Positions 55,013-63,690 of a stretch of DNA of 64,000 nucleotides are shown here, one piece after another. This DNA comes from Geomonas sp. Red32. Lineage in GTDB: Bacteria > Desulfobacterota > Desulfuromonadia > Geobacterales > Geobacteraceae. Made by a program: the position numbers and the translations under genes. The notes under the pieces were generated by a model, which searched no databases, was not told the DNA's origin, and saw only the letters and a program-made list of their open reading frames with translations. How positions within the stretch are numbered: position 1 is the first letter of the stretch; every line of letters begins with the position of its first letter. The stretch is taken from contig NZ_JAKLOY010000001.1 of the NCBI RefSeq assembly GCF_023652955.1, forward strand, positions 930,001-994,000, read 5' to 3'.

Positions 55013-56439
55013 CCGCTTCGCTCTCTGTGAAAGAACGGATGGCCATCCACCGGGCCGAGATGCCGGAGCTTCCCGCCGGCGTCCGTAGCGGCAACTTCAA
55101 GGAAGTGAACCGTGGACTGAGCCAAGATCAGGCCGTCCTCGAAGCCCAGCGCTGCCTGCAGTGCAAGCATCGCCCGTGCGTCAACGGCTGCCCGGTCGCC
55201 GTTTCAATTCCCGAATTCGTCGGCGCCCTCGCCGCTGGCGAGCTCCCCAAAGCCGCCTCCATTCTCAGGGGAGATAACGCCCTTCCCGCAGTCTGCGGCA
55301 GGGTCTGCCCTCAGGAAACCCAGTGCGAGGCGCTCTGCGTCCGCAAGGTGAAAGGGGAACCGGTCGCCATTGGCTACCTCGAGCGCTACGTCGCCGACTG
55401 GGCCATGGCCCATCCCGATGAGCTCCCCCCGATCACCCCTCCTGCCAAAAGCGGGTTTTCGGTGGCCGTCATCGGTTGTGGACCGGCCGGGCTGACCGCC
55501 GCCGGGGAACTTTCCCGGATGGGACACGCCGTGACCATCTACGAGGCGCTGCACGATACCGGCGGCGTGCTCCGCTACGGCATTCCCGAATTCCGCCTTC
55601 CCAAAGAGATCATTGACCGCGAGGTCCGGATCCTGACCTCCCTGGGAGTTTCCATAGAGTGCAACGTCATCATCGGCAAGACCCTCTCCCTCGCCGATCT
55701 CAGCCGTACCTTCCATGCCGTCTTCATCGCCAACGGGGCAGGCCTCCCGGTCATGCTCGGCATCCCCGGGGAAAACCTCAAGGGAGTCTATGCTGCCAAC
55801 GAATACCTCACCCGGATCAACCTGATGGAGGCAGGCCGGCACGAAAGCGCCGCCACACCCGTCCTGAAGGCTTCTGAAGTCGCCGTTATCGGCGGGGGAA
55901 ATACCGCTATGGATTGCGTAAGGACGGCGCGAAGGCTCGGTGCCAAGCGGGCGATGATCGTCTACCGGCGGGGGGAGGAAGAGATGCCCGCCCGGGTCGA
56001 AGAGATCAAGCACGCCAAGGAGGAAGGGGTGGAGTTCGTCATGCTGACCGCTCCCATCGATGTCATTCCGGCGCCGGATGGGTGGGTTGGAGGATTGAAA
56101 TGCATGCGGATGACGCTGGGCGAGCCTGACCAGTCGGGGCGCCGCCGCCCGGTCGCCATCCCCGGCTCGGAATTCGTCCTTCCCGCCGGAATCGTGGTGA
56201 ATGCGGTGGGTACCTCGGCCAACCCGCTCTTGACCGCCACCGCCCCCGATCTCTCCCTCAACAAGTGGGGGAATATCACCGTCGACGAACATGGACAGAC
56301 CAGCATTCCCGGCGTCTTTGCCGGTGGCGATATCGTGCGGGGAGGAGCCACGGTTATTTTGGCCATGGGAGACGGCAAACGCGCTTCCGCCGCCATTGAC
56401 CGCTATCTTCGTGAAAAGGTGGCCGGAAGACTCAGGTGA
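55009..56439 (+). CDS. nfnB: NfnB-like NADPH-ferredoxin subunit (GltD family)
   Basis: A 476-residue GltD/NfnB-type flavoprotein. The N-terminus has CLQCKHRPCVNGCP and CGRVCP plus ETQCEALC for two [4Fe-4S] clusters, followed by FAD motif IGCGPAGLTAAGEL and NADPH motif VIGGGNTAMDCVRTARR. In NfnAB it bifurcates NADPH to NAD and ferredoxin. It could also be annotated glutamate synthase small subunit, but the partner gene argues for Nfn. Its 3' end overlaps the converging GIY-YIG gene by eight bases. Confidence 0.92.
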   Translation: MTASLSVKERMAIHRAEMPELPAGVRSGNFKEVNRGLSQDQAVLEAQRCLQCKHRPCVNGCPVAVSIPEFVGALAAGELPKAASILRGDNALPAVCGRVCPQETQCEALCVRKVKGEPVAIGYLERYVADWAMAHPDELPPITPPAKSGFSVAVIGCGPAGLTAAGELSRMGHAVTIYEALHDTGGVLRYGIPEFRLPKEIIDREVRILTSLGVSIECNVIIGKTLSLADLSRTFHAVFIANGAGLPVMLGIPGENLKGVYAANEYLTRINLMEAGRHESAATPVLKASEVAVIGGGNTAMDCVRTARRLGAKRAMIVYRRGEEEMPARVEEIKHAKEEGVEFVMLTAPIDVIPAPDGWVGGLKCMRMTLGEPDQSGRRRPVAIPGSEFVLPAGIVVNAVGTSANPLLTATAPDLSLNKWGNITVDEHGQTSIPGVFAGGDIVRGGATVILAMGDGKRASAAIDRYLREKVAGRLR

Positions 56440-56725
56440 TCGGCGGGATAGGTGAACAAAGCACGGTGCCTGCAACGTTCTCCGGCGCCGCGATCATGCG
56501 ATCCTTCTCGCGCCGGGTAAGGCTTTTCAGGTAACACTCTCTCTTGCTTGCCGAGCTGCGGTCATGTTCCCTCTCAAGGTAAACCAGGCGCTCCGGACGG
56601 CGGCCGCGGAAGTACTTCGCGCCGCGTCCGGTTGCGTGCTCGTTGAAGCGCCGCTTCACATCGGTGGTAATACCGGTATAGAGGCTCGCGTCAGAGCAAA
56701 GAATCATGTAGACCTGCCATTTCAT
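56432..56725 (-). CDS. GIY-YIG nuclease-family protein
   Basis: A 97-residue UvrC/YhbQ-like GIY-YIG domain: VYMILCSDASLYTGIT replaces the two classical motifs, Arg in TTDVKRRFNEH and Glu in ASKRECYLKS fit catalytic positions. Its 3' end overlaps nfnB. GGGAAGC lies before ATG 56725. Family members of this size are often structural relatives with unknown function. Confidence 0.88.
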   Translation of the reverse strand: MKWQVYMILCSDASLYTGITTDVKRRFNEHATGRGAKYFRGRRPERLVYLEREHDRSSASKRECYLKSLTRREKDRMIAAPENVAGTVLCSPIPPIT

Positions 56726-56945
56726 ACGCTTCCCTTACCCCATTTCTCCTTCTTTGTCTAATCCATTCTCCCGGGCGGTGCGCCCCGGCTCTCGCCCCGG
56801 TACGCCAACTCCACGTTTCTCGATCGCTCCAGCTCCCCTTTGCGCCCTTCCCGCTCTTAAATTACTAATTTACTAAAGAAGAGTATCCCGATGCCGATAT
56901 AAGAGCCGTAAGGTAGACGATTTTCTCCCCTTTGGCAGGTATTTT

Positions 56946-58394
56946 ATGACCCCAGCCACGACTGAAAGCACGTTAGCCAAGCGGCTGGACCTGACCGGAC
57001 CCGGTTTCAGGCTGGAGCTCTCCTTTGCTCCCGATCATTCCACCTGCCTCGCTTCCTATCAGCCGGGTGAGGGACCTTTCCTCGGCGAGAAGGACCTGTC
57101 CAATTTCCTCTCCGATTCCGGTCTCGGAACCAGCGTCCTTGAAGAGGCGGTGGAGCAACTCCTCGTCCATGCCCAGGAGAACAGGGCCGTTGAGGGGCTG
57201 GTCCTTGCCCAGGGCACCCCGATGGTTCCCGGAGAGGATGGCCGGATAGCTCTGTCCATTGGTAGTGGAAAAGGGACCGGCGAGGAAAGCCAGGAGAGCG
57301 AAAACGTCGTCGACTTCCACCAGGTCCAGGAATTCATCAACGTCCAGACCGGCGACGTGGTTGCCACCGTCCTGCCCGCAGGGGATGGCACTCCGGGGGT
57401 CACCGTGTTCGGCACCGAGATCCCTGCTCCCCCTGGCAAGCCGTTGGCCGTGAAACTCGGCAAGAACGTCGCCCTGGGCGATGACGGCATGACCATCCTG
57501 GCCACCGGTTCGGGCCGCGTCTTCCTTCAGGGAAACGAGATATCGGTCGAGGACGTCTACGAGGTGCGCGGCAACGTCGACTTCAAGATCGGCAACATCA
57601 ACTTCAACGGCTATCTCGAGGTCACCGGGGACATTCTCGACGGGTTCAAGGTTTGCGCCAGCAAGGGGATCAAAGTCGCCGGCAACATAGGCGCCTGCAG
57701 CGTCATCTCGGACGGCGACATCGTCTTTTGCGGGATGAACGGCCAGGGAAGCGGTGAAATCCGCTGCGGTGGCAACCTCAAGGCTAATTTCATCTACGAG
57801 ACCAAAGTGGAGGTGAAAGGGGACATCCTCGTGGAGTCCGAAATCCGCCTTTGCGGCATCAAGTGCTTCGGTGCCGTGCGGGTCAGCAAACGCGGCATCG
57901 TCGGCGGCGAGTGCGTCGCCCTGGGCGGCGTCGATGTCGGCACCCTTGGGAGCGTAACCTCGCTCCATACCCGGGTCGTGGTCGGCATCAACTACCGCGA
58001 CCTCGAGGAGATTTCCCGCTGCTTCGAGGATCTTAAGGAGATCGCCAACCGGCAGAAGGATCTGGAGCTTTCCAAGAACGGCCGGGACGAATGCCTGAAA
58101 GAGCGGGCGGTCGTCGCCGGACGGATCAGGGACATTCGCACCCGCGTCTACCCTGACGCAAATCCCAAGATCAATGTGCGCAACGTTCTGTATGGAGGGG
58201 TGACTGTCAGCCTCGACATGCTTTCCGAGGAGTTCAGAGAGGAGCGCCCCGGCCCCTTCTCCATGATCGAAAACAAGGTGGAAGGTGGCCCCCGCTTCCT
58301 CGGCTTGACTGACCTGTCGTTCAAAGCCGGCGACATAGAAGCAACCTTCATTCGCCAGGCCGAGATTGACCGAAAACGGGTGAATACGCCGTGA
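56946..58394 (+). CDS. DUF342 (FapA-like) protein
   Basis: A 482-residue soluble protein. After an N-terminal region (about 1-120), residues 125-380 show the repeated Gly/Val strands of a right-handed beta-helix of the DUF342 type (GRVFLQGNEISVEDVYEVRGN, GYLEVTGDILDGFKV, GDILVESEIRLCG). A charged helical stretch follows (about 345-400). DUF342 proteins are found in Gram-negative bacteria near motility and signalling genes (FapA) but their action is not settled. It overlaps the response regulator by GTGA, suggesting a joint role. ATG at 56946, weak GGCAGGTATTTT site. Confidence 0.88.
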   Translation: MTPATTESTLAKRLDLTGPGFRLELSFAPDHSTCLASYQPGEGPFLGEKDLSNFLSDSGLGTSVLEEAVEQLLVHAQENRAVEGLVLAQGTPMVPGEDGRIALSIGSGKGTGEESQESENVVDFHQVQEFINVQTGDVVATVLPAGDGTPGVTVFGTEIPAPPGKPLAVKLGKNVALGDDGMTILATGSGRVFLQGNEISVEDVYEVRGNVDFKIGNINFNGYLEVTGDILDGFKVCASKGIKVAGNIGACSVISDGDIVFCGMNGQGSGEIRCGGNLKANFIYETKVEVKGDILVESEIRLCGIKCFGAVRVSKRGIVGGECVALGGVDVGTLGSVTSLHTRVVVGINYRDLEEISRCFEDLKEIANRQKDLELSKNGRDECLKERAVVAGRIRDIRTRVYPDANPKINVRNVLYGGVTVSLDMLSEEFREERPGPFSMIENKVEGGPRFLGLTDLSFKAGDIEATFIRQAEIDRKRVNTP

Positions 58395-58840
58395 AAATAC
58401 TCATCGTCGACGATTTGGAGATCAACCGTCTCATCCTGGATGCCATGCTGCGCGGCCTTGGCGAGACTTTCATGGCCGTCAACGGGGCCGAGGGAGTTTG
58501 GGCCGTGGAGGAAGCTCTGGCGGCCGAAGATCCCTTCGATCTCATCTGCATGGACATCGTCATGCCCGAGATGGACGGGCTGGAGGCGCTGCATACCATC
58601 AGGGCGGCCGAAAAGCGCCACGACGCCCAACGGTCGGTGATCATCATGGTTACCGCCAGCCACAGCCCCGAGCACATGTTACAGGCACTGGAAAACGAAG
58701 GATGCGACGGGTTCGTGGCCAAGCCGGTGCTCTGGCAGACCCTGCACGAGATGATCAGCCGCTTCGGACTGATTGCCGAGGAAAGCTGGGCCTATCCCGG
58801 CGACCCGGCCTGCGATGCAGTCTGCCTTGAAATGGACTGA
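58391..58840 (+). CDS. Single-domain response regulator
   Basis: A 149-residue CheY-type receiver without output domain. Phosphoacceptor Asp is in LICMDIVMP, acidic pair in VDDLEIN, Thr in MVTASH and Lys in VAKPV, so all key residues are present. A short C-terminal tail (EESWAYPGDPACDAVCLEMD) extends past the receiver. GTG at 58391 overlaps the DUF342 stop, so the two are coupled. No histidine kinase adjoins. Confidence 0.93.
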   Translation: MKILIVDDLEINRLILDAMLRGLGETFMAVNGAEGVWAVEEALAAEDPFDLICMDIVMPEMDGLEALHTIRAAEKRHDAQRSVIIMVTASHSPEHMLQALENEGCDGFVAKPVLWQTLHEMISRFGLIAEESWAYPGDPACDAVCLEMD

Positions 58841-58874
58841 GTATCGGCTGTCATCGTCGTCTCCTGGAAACAGC

Positions 58875-58906
58875 AAAGCCGGACCTTTAGGATCCGGCTT
58901 TGTTTG
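58875..58906 (+). terminator. Intrinsic terminator after the DUF342-regulator pair
   Basis: AAAGCCGGA (58875-58883) pairs with TCCGGCTTT (58893-58901), followed by GTTTGTT. Confidence 0.8.
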
Positions 58907-59275
58907 TTATGACACCTGCAGGGTCACCCGCAGTAGTTAATATTTCGCCTTGTAGTAGGCCCTGCACTGGGCAACTACCAGTGCGGCCGATGCTGCCAAG
59001 GTTACCGCCAACGTCCACTCGACAAATCCTATCATCGGTTTACCCTCTGTCTGTCTGCTGCCGCTTTGTTCCTGCGACTCGTTCACTATATTCTACCAGA
59101 TCACTCTTATTTTTTGATATTGATTTTCAGCTGGAAGCGGTTACGGTCCCCGTGGCAAGCATCCGGGAGTTATATTAGTACCCCTTCCCGGCCCATTCTT
59201 GGTAAAATCTTAAGTAGCGGCAGATGCCGCTGTTTAATTTTCACGTCATTCCAGCAACTAACGATGGAGGTTCAC
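58907..59275. other. Mostly non-coding spacer before the DJ-1 gene
   Basis: About 370 bases. It holds one possible tiny minus-strand gene (58937-59035) and a moderately AT-rich stretch around 59095-59240 that probably has the promoter of the DJ-1 gene. No other feature recognised. Confidence 0.5.
58937..59035 (-). CDS. Tiny single-helix membrane protein (32 aa)
   Basis: ATG at 59035 behind AGAGGGTAAACCG encodes MIGFVEWTLAVTLAASAALV then VAQCRAYYKAKY. One hydrophobic helix with a basic C-terminus is typical of bacterial small membrane proteins. Too short for homology; called on ribosome site and composition only. Confidence 0.45.
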   Translation of the reverse strand: MIGFVEWTLAVTLAASAALVVAQCRAYYKAKY

Positions 59276-59788
59276 ATGACAGCCAAGAACGTACTCATTC
59301 TAAGTGCCAACGATTTCGAGGACACCGAGTTGCTCGTTCCCCTGTACCGCCTGCGTGAGGCCGGGTTCAACGTGGATGTAGCCTCCGAAAAACGGGACGC
59401 CATCCGCGGGAAACATGGGTACGAAGTGCCGGTGACCAAGATCTTCTCCGAAATATCGCCTGATGACTACGATGTCCTCGTCCTCCCCGGCGGCAAGGCA
59501 CCCGCTGCCATTCGGGACATCCCGAAGGTCCAGGAGATAGCCAGAGCCTTCCTGACCGGAGGCAAACCGGTAGCGGCGATCTGCCACGGGCCGCAGATTC
59601 TCATCTCGGCCGGACTCCTGCGCGGCCGCAAAGCGACCTGCTACAAAACGGTAGCCACCGAACTGCGTGAATCCGGAGCCCTGTACGAAGATGCCGAGGT
59701 CGTGGTCGACGGTAACCTGATAACCTCTCGTGAGCCGGGTGATTTGCCGGCCTTCGACCGGGAACTGATGAGAATGATCGGCGACTAG
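59276..59788 (+). CDS. DJ-1/PfpI-family protein
   Basis: A 170-residue class-I glutamine-amidotransferase-like protein. Nucleophile elbow AAICHGPQIL has C103 and H104; an acidic residue near E18 fits the conserved Glu. Closest types are PfpI/YhbO/YajL-like stress proteins acting as deglycases or chaperones, though exact activity of such enzymes is debated. ATG at 59276 follows GATGGAGGTTCAC. A C5-rich stem follows its stop. Confidence 0.92.
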   Translation: MTAKNVLILSANDFEDTELLVPLYRLREAGFNVDVASEKRDAIRGKHGYEVPVTKIFSEISPDDYDVLVLPGGKAPAAIRDIPKVQEIARAFLTGGKPVAAICHGPQILISAGLLRGRKATCYKTVATELRESGALYEDAEVVVDGNLITSREPGDLPAFDRELMRMIGD

Positions 59789-59820
59789 AAGAACGAGGCA
59801 GGTGGTAAGGGTGAAGGGGG

Positions 59821-59846
59821 CCTCCCCCTGAACGCGGGGGAGGTTT
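59821..59846 (+). terminator. Stem between the DJ-1 and bacteriohemerythrin genes
   Basis: CCTCCCCC (59821-59828) pairs with GGGGGAGG (59836-59843), followed by TTT. It can serve the plus-strand gene; weak because of the short T run. Confidence 0.55.
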
Positions 59847-59858
59847 CCAAGGCTTAAG

Positions 59859-60281
59859 TCAGTTTGCAGGCCCAGGTAACGCTGCCGAAGCATCGGTCAG
59901 CAGATGGCAGGCCAGGGTGACGTCCATCTTTTTAATGTGATTGGTGATCCACTCCTCCAGGAAGCTTATGGTTTCCAGCGACAGGTACTGGACTCCCTTG
60001 TCGTGTTCCTTCCGAAGCGCACCTACCTTGTTGAGAAAAAAGGCATGCTCCCTTCTATGAGCGGCTATCTCAGGATATACCCCGTCCAGCATCCAGAGTT
60101 CCTCACTCCGGAAGTGGTACTTCGTGTATTCCTGCAATTCGTCCAGCACCGGTCCAATGTCTATTACCCCATCCACAAAATCCTGGTGAACCTTCCCGAG
60201 GATACCTACTAGTTTTCGGTGATGGGTGTCGATCTCCTGGCACCCCAGCACCAGTGCTTCGTTCCACTCCAAAATCTTCAT
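59859..60281 (-). CDS. Bacteriohemerythrin
   Basis: A 140-residue diiron oxygen-binding protein. Ligand motifs are IDTHHRKLV, KYHFRSEE, AAHRREHAFF and NHIKKMD. In anaerobes and microaerophiles such proteins bind or deliver oxygen. The start at 60281 follows AAGGAGGATGTT. It resembles the C-terminal domain of the MCP at 32777. Confidence 0.94.
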   Translation of the reverse strand: MKILEWNEALVLGCQEIDTHHRKLVGILGKVHQDFVDGVIDIGPVLDELQEYTKYHFRSEELWMLDGVYPEIAAHRREHAFFLNKVGALRKEHDKGVQYLSLETISFLEEWITNHIKKMDVTLACHLLTDASAALPGPAN

Positions 60282-60360
60282 AACATCCTCCTTACCACCC
60301 TCTTTTCGGGCTGCGGGCCGAATTAGTTTAATGAAACATTGCAGCCGCGGATGGGGGATA

Positions 60361-60389
60361 AAAAAAGGCGGCCCTTTGTGGGGGCCGCC
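60361..60389 (-). terminator. Intrinsic terminator of the dap operon
   Basis: GGCGGCCC (60367-60374) pairs with GGGCCGCC (60382-60389); in minus-strand sense the second arm is followed by a T run from the A7 at 60360-60366. Confidence 0.88.
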
Positions 60390-60413
60390 CTGGTGAATCT
60401 ACCGGTGATGATG

Positions 60414-61646
60414 TTACTTCAGGTTCTTCTTGATCCTCTCCACCGCTTCGATGACGTTGTCGCGGTTGCCGAAGGCGGAGAGGCGGAAGAAGCCTTCACC
60501 GCTCGGGCCGAAGCCGCTGCCCGGGGTGCCGACGACGTTGCACTCGGTGAGGAGCTTGTCGAAGAAGTCCCAGGAGGTCATCCCGGCCGGGGTCTTGAGC
60601 CAGATGTAGGGGGCGTTGACGCCGCCGTACACGGTCAGGCCGGCAGCGGACAGGCCTTCGCGGATGATGCGGGCGTTCTCCATGTAGTAGTCGATGACCG
60701 CCTTGGTCTCTTTCCACCCCTCGTCGGTGTAGACGGCGGCAGCGGCCTTCTGGACCGGGTAGGAGGCACCGTTGAACTTGGTGGTCTGGCGGCGGAGCCA
60801 GAGCTTGTTGACGCTGTACTTCTCGCCGGTGGAGGTGGTTCCTTCCAGCTCTTCCGGTACGATCACCAGGCCGCAGCGGACGCCGGTGAAGCCGGCGGTC
60901 TTGGAGAAGGAGCGGAACTCGATGGCGCACTTCTTGGCCCCCTCGACCTCGTAGATGGAGTGCGGGATGGCCGGGTCGGTGATGAAGGCTTCATAGGCTG
61001 CGTCGAAGAGGATGATGGAGTTATTGGCCAGGGCGTAATCGACCCACCCTTTCAGCTGCTCCTTGGTGGCCACGGCGCCGGTCGGGTTGTTCGGGAAGCA
61101 GAGGTAGATAACGTCCACCTTCTCCTTCGGATAGGCCGGGAAGAAGCCATTCTCTTCGTTGCAGGGCATGTAGACGAGCCCTTTGTAGTAGCCTTTCTCG
61201 TCGGCTTCGCCGGTGCGCCCGATCATGACGTTGGTGTCGTTGTAGACCGGGTAGACGGGATCGCCGATGGCGACGGTGTTGTCCAGGGCGAAGATGTCCA
61301 GGATGTTGGCGCAGTCGCACTTGGAGCCGTCGGAGATGAACATCTCGGTGGTCTTCAGCTCGACGCCGAGCGGCTTGTAGGACTTCTCGATGATCGCGTC
61401 GATCAGGAAGTCGTACCCCTGCTCCGGGCCGTACCCCATGAAGGTGTCGGCCTTGGCGAGATCGTCGACCGCGTCGTGGAACGCTTTGAGGACGGTCGGG
61501 GTAAGCGGCTGGGTGACGTCGCCGATGCCGAGGCGGATCACCTTGGCGTCGGGGTTGGCAGCGGCAAAAGCGCGGACCCTGCGCCCGATCTCCGGGAACA
61601 GGTAGCCGGCCTTAAGTTTGAGGTAGTTGTCGTTAATCTGTGCCAT
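60414..61646 (-). CDS. dapL: LL-diaminopimelate aminotransferase
   Basis: A 410-residue class-I/II PLP aminotransferase that turns tetrahydrodipicolinate directly into LL-diaminopimelate, bypassing the succinylase or acetylase steps. [30 protein letters not shown] and PLP lysine in [12 protein letters not shown] mark DapL. The start is ATG 61646 with AAGGAGATTTTG; a TTG one codon upstream is less likely. Last gene of the lysA-dapA-dapB-dapL operon, followed by a strong terminator. Confidence 0.97.
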   Translation of the reverse strand: MAQINDNYLKLKAGYLFPEIGRRVRAFAAANPDAKVIRLGIGDVTQPLTPTVLKAFHDAVDDLAKADTFMGYGPEQGYDFLIDAIIEKSYKPLGVELKTTEMFISDGSKCDCANILDIFALDNTVAIGDPVYPVYNDTNVMIGRTGEADEKGYYKGLVYMPCNEENGFFPAYPKEKVDVIYLCFPNNPTGAVATKEQLKGWVDYALANNSIILFDAAYEAFITDPAIPHSIYEVEGAKKCAIEFRSFSKTAGFTGVRCGLVIVPEELEGTTSTGEKYSVNKLWLRRQTTKFNGASYPVQKAAAAVYTDEGWKETKAVIDYYMENARIIREGLSAAGLTVYGGVNAPYIWLKTPAGMTSWDFFDKLLTECNVVGTPGSGFGPSGEGFFRLSAFGNRDNVIEAVERIKKNLK

Positions 61647-61686
61647 CAAAATCTCCTTCGGAAATCAGTACTTGCTTCAATCAAAT

Positions 61687-61777
61687 CTCCCCCCTTGTCA
61701 AAGGGGGGCCGGGGGGGATTTGCCGTGGTAAACCACAAGCAAATCCCCCTAAATCCCCCTTTGACAAGGGGGACTTA
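61687..61777. repeat. Nested palindromic repeat, family A copy 4 (dapB/dapL spacer)
   Basis: CCCCCCTTGTCAAAGGGGGG with GGGGGATTTG, a short centre with GTGGTAAACCAC (itself palindromic), then AAATCCCCCTAAATCCCCCT and TTTGACAAGGGGG. Confidence 0.92.
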
Positions 61778-61804
61778 AGGGTCAAAGCGTTCGGGTGCGC
61801 CCGT

Positions 61805-62608
61805 TTACCGCAGCCCGAGGACGTCCTGCATGTCCCAGACGCCGGGTTTGGCGGTTACCACCCATTTGGCGGCGCGGACGCTCCCGCGGGAGAACATGTC
61901 GCGGGTGTGCGCGCGGTGGGTGATTTCGACCCGCTCGCCCATGCCGATGAAGTAGACGGTGTGCTCGCCGACGATATCTCCGCCGCGTACGGTTTGCATC
62001 CCGATTTCCTCGTGGGTCCTTTCGCCGCAGATCCCTTCACGGTGGTAGTTAGCCACCTTGTTGTAGTCGCGGCCAAGGGCGTTGGCCACCACCTCTCCCA
62101 TCCGTACAGCGGTACCGGAAGGAGAATCCTTCTTCATGCGGTGGTGAGCTTCAACGATCTCGACGTCGAAGTCTTCCCCGAGGATCTTGGCCACGTCGGC
62201 CAGGACCTTGAAGCAGACGTTGACGCCGACCGACATGTTGGGAGCGATGACCACCGGGATCTCCTTGGCGAGTTCGGCGGCCAGGGCGCGCTCCTCAGGG
62301 GTGAACCCGGTGGAGCCGATCACGATGGACTTCTTGTTAAGTGCGCAGACTTCCAGGTTTTTCAGGGAAACCTTGGGGGTGGTGAAGTCGATCAGGACGT
62401 CGCACCCCTGCACGACGGCGTTGAGGTCGTCGCTGATGGCGACCCCGATGGCCCCGAGGCCGGCGTTGAAACCGGCATCCTGGCCCACCATCGGGTGGCC
62501 GGGACGCTCGAGGGCACCGGAAAGCTCGGCACCGTCCGCTTCCTTGATAGCGGCGATGATCCTTCCACCCATGCGGCCGGCGGCACCGCAGACAGCTATT
62601 TTAACCAT
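61805..62608 (-). CDS. dapB: 4-hydroxy-tetrahydrodipicolinate reductase
   Basis: A 267-residue NAD(P)H-dependent reductase of the lysine/DAP pathway. Nucleotide motif AVCGAAGRMG, catalytic EAHHRMKKDSPSGTA and VIDFTTP-type segment (LIDFTTPKV) are present. The start at 62608 follows GAGAGGAAACGTC. It begins 13 bases after the dapA stop, so the two are cotranscribed. Confidence 0.97.
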   Translation of the reverse strand: MVKIAVCGAAGRMGGRIIAAIKEADGAELSGALERPGHPMVGQDAGFNAGLGAIGVAISDDLNAVVQGCDVLIDFTTPKVSLKNLEVCALNKKSIVIGSTGFTPEERALAAELAKEIPVVIAPNMSVGVNVCFKVLADVAKILGEDFDVEIVEAHHRMKKDSPSGTAVRMGEVVANALGRDYNKVANYHREGICGERTHEEIGMQTVRGGDIVGEHTVYFIGMGERVEITHRAHTRDMFSRGSVRAAKWVVTAKPGVWDMQDVLGLR

Positions 62609-62621
62609 GACGTTTCCTCTC

Positions 62622-63494
62622 TTAGATCAGGCCGTACTGCTTCATGATGGCGGAGAGCTTGGTGTTGCTCGCCTCGGTCAGCGGAGCCAGCGGCATACGC
62701 ACCTCGGCGCTGATTTTGCCCATCAGGGAGAGAGCGGTCTTGACCGGCACCGGGTTGCTCTCGATGAACATGGCGTTGGAGATCTTCAGAAGATGCAGGT
62801 GCAGCCTCTTGGCCTCCTCCATGTTGCCGGCGAAGAAGGCGTCGACCAGCGAGGAGACTTCCTTCGGCATGATGTTGGCGGTCACCGAAATGACCCCTTT
62901 TGCGCCGCAAGCCATCATCGGAAGGGTGATGAAGTCGTCGCCGGAGAGGACGGTGATGTTGTCGCCGCAGAGGTCGAGGACCTCGGAAGCCTGCTGCAGG
63001 GAGCCGGTGGCCTCCTTGATGGCGACGATATTCTTGTGCTTGCAGAGGCGGGCAACGGTCTCCGGAAGGAGATTCACGCCGGTCCTGCCCGGAACGTTAT
63101 AGAGGATCTGCGGGAGCTCAACGGCGTCGGCTACCGCCATGTAGTGGCGGTAGAGCCCTTCCTGCGAAGGCTTGTTGTAGTACGGGGTGACCAGCAGGGC
63201 GCCGTCGGCCCCGAGCTCCTTGGCATGCTGGGTCATCTCGATCGCTTCGCGGGTGCTGTTGGAGCCGGTGCCGGCGATGACCGGAACGCGCTTGTTGACC
63301 TGGTCGACGACGATTTCGATCACGCGGTCGTGCTCGTCGTAATCGAGGGTAGATGCCTCGCCGGTGGTGCCGCAGGGGACAATGGCGTCAGTGCCGTTAT
63401 CGATCTGGAAATCGACCAGCTGACGCAGCTTCTGCTCGTCAACCTCACCGTTGGTGAACGGGGTGACAATGGCTACGATACTTCCTTTAAACAT
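62622..63494 (-). CDS. dapA: 4-hydroxy-tetrahydrodipicolinate synthase
   Basis: A 290-residue class-I aldolase joining pyruvate and aspartate semialdehyde. CGTTGEASTL, YYNKPSQEGLYRH, YNVPGRTGVNL (Tyr of the relay) and Schiff-base Lys in IVAIKEATG are all present. ATG at 63494 follows TAGGAGGTAGCCC. It lies between lysA and dapB. Confidence 0.97.
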   Translation of the reverse strand: MFKGSIVAIVTPFTNGEVDEQKLRQLVDFQIDNGTDAIVPCGTTGEASTLDYDEHDRVIEIVVDQVNKRVPVIAGTGSNSTREAIEMTQHAKELGADGALLVTPYYNKPSQEGLYRHYMAVADAVELPQILYNVPGRTGVNLLPETVARLCKHKNIVAIKEATGSLQQASEVLDLCGDNITVLSGDDFITLPMMACGAKGVISVTANIMPKEVSSLVDAFFAGNMEEAKRLHLHLLKISNAMFIESNPVPVKTALSLMGKISAEVRMPLAPLTEASNTKLSAIMKQYGLI

Positions 63495-63582
63495 GGGCTA
63501 CCTCCTATTGGTGCCGCTAGTACGGTAAATGGATCACTTTGGGCCCGGGTCGGTGCCGAACTAAAGCAGACTTCTACCTAAA

Positions 63583-63675
63583 ACTCCCCCCTTTGAAAAA
63601 GGGGGGCAGGGGGGGATTTGCCTCTGTAAGACCAAACCAAATCCCCCTAAATCCCCCTTTTTCTAAGGGGGACTT
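63583..63675. repeat. Nested palindromic repeat, family A copy 5 (lysA/dapA spacer)
   Basis: CCCCCCTTTGAAAAAGGGGGG with GGGGGATTTG, an ACCAAACC-containing centre almost the same as at 6688, and AAATCCCCCTAAATCCCCCT with the closing palindrome. Its likeness to the treS/glgE copy is high. Confidence 0.92.
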
Positions 63676-63690
63676 CCTGGGACTCCTCCG

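Noticed and set aside
56760..56880. tRNA-like folded element in the spacer before the DUF342 gene
   Set aside because: GC-rich stems are present but no T-loop or anticodon-arm pattern can be laid out.
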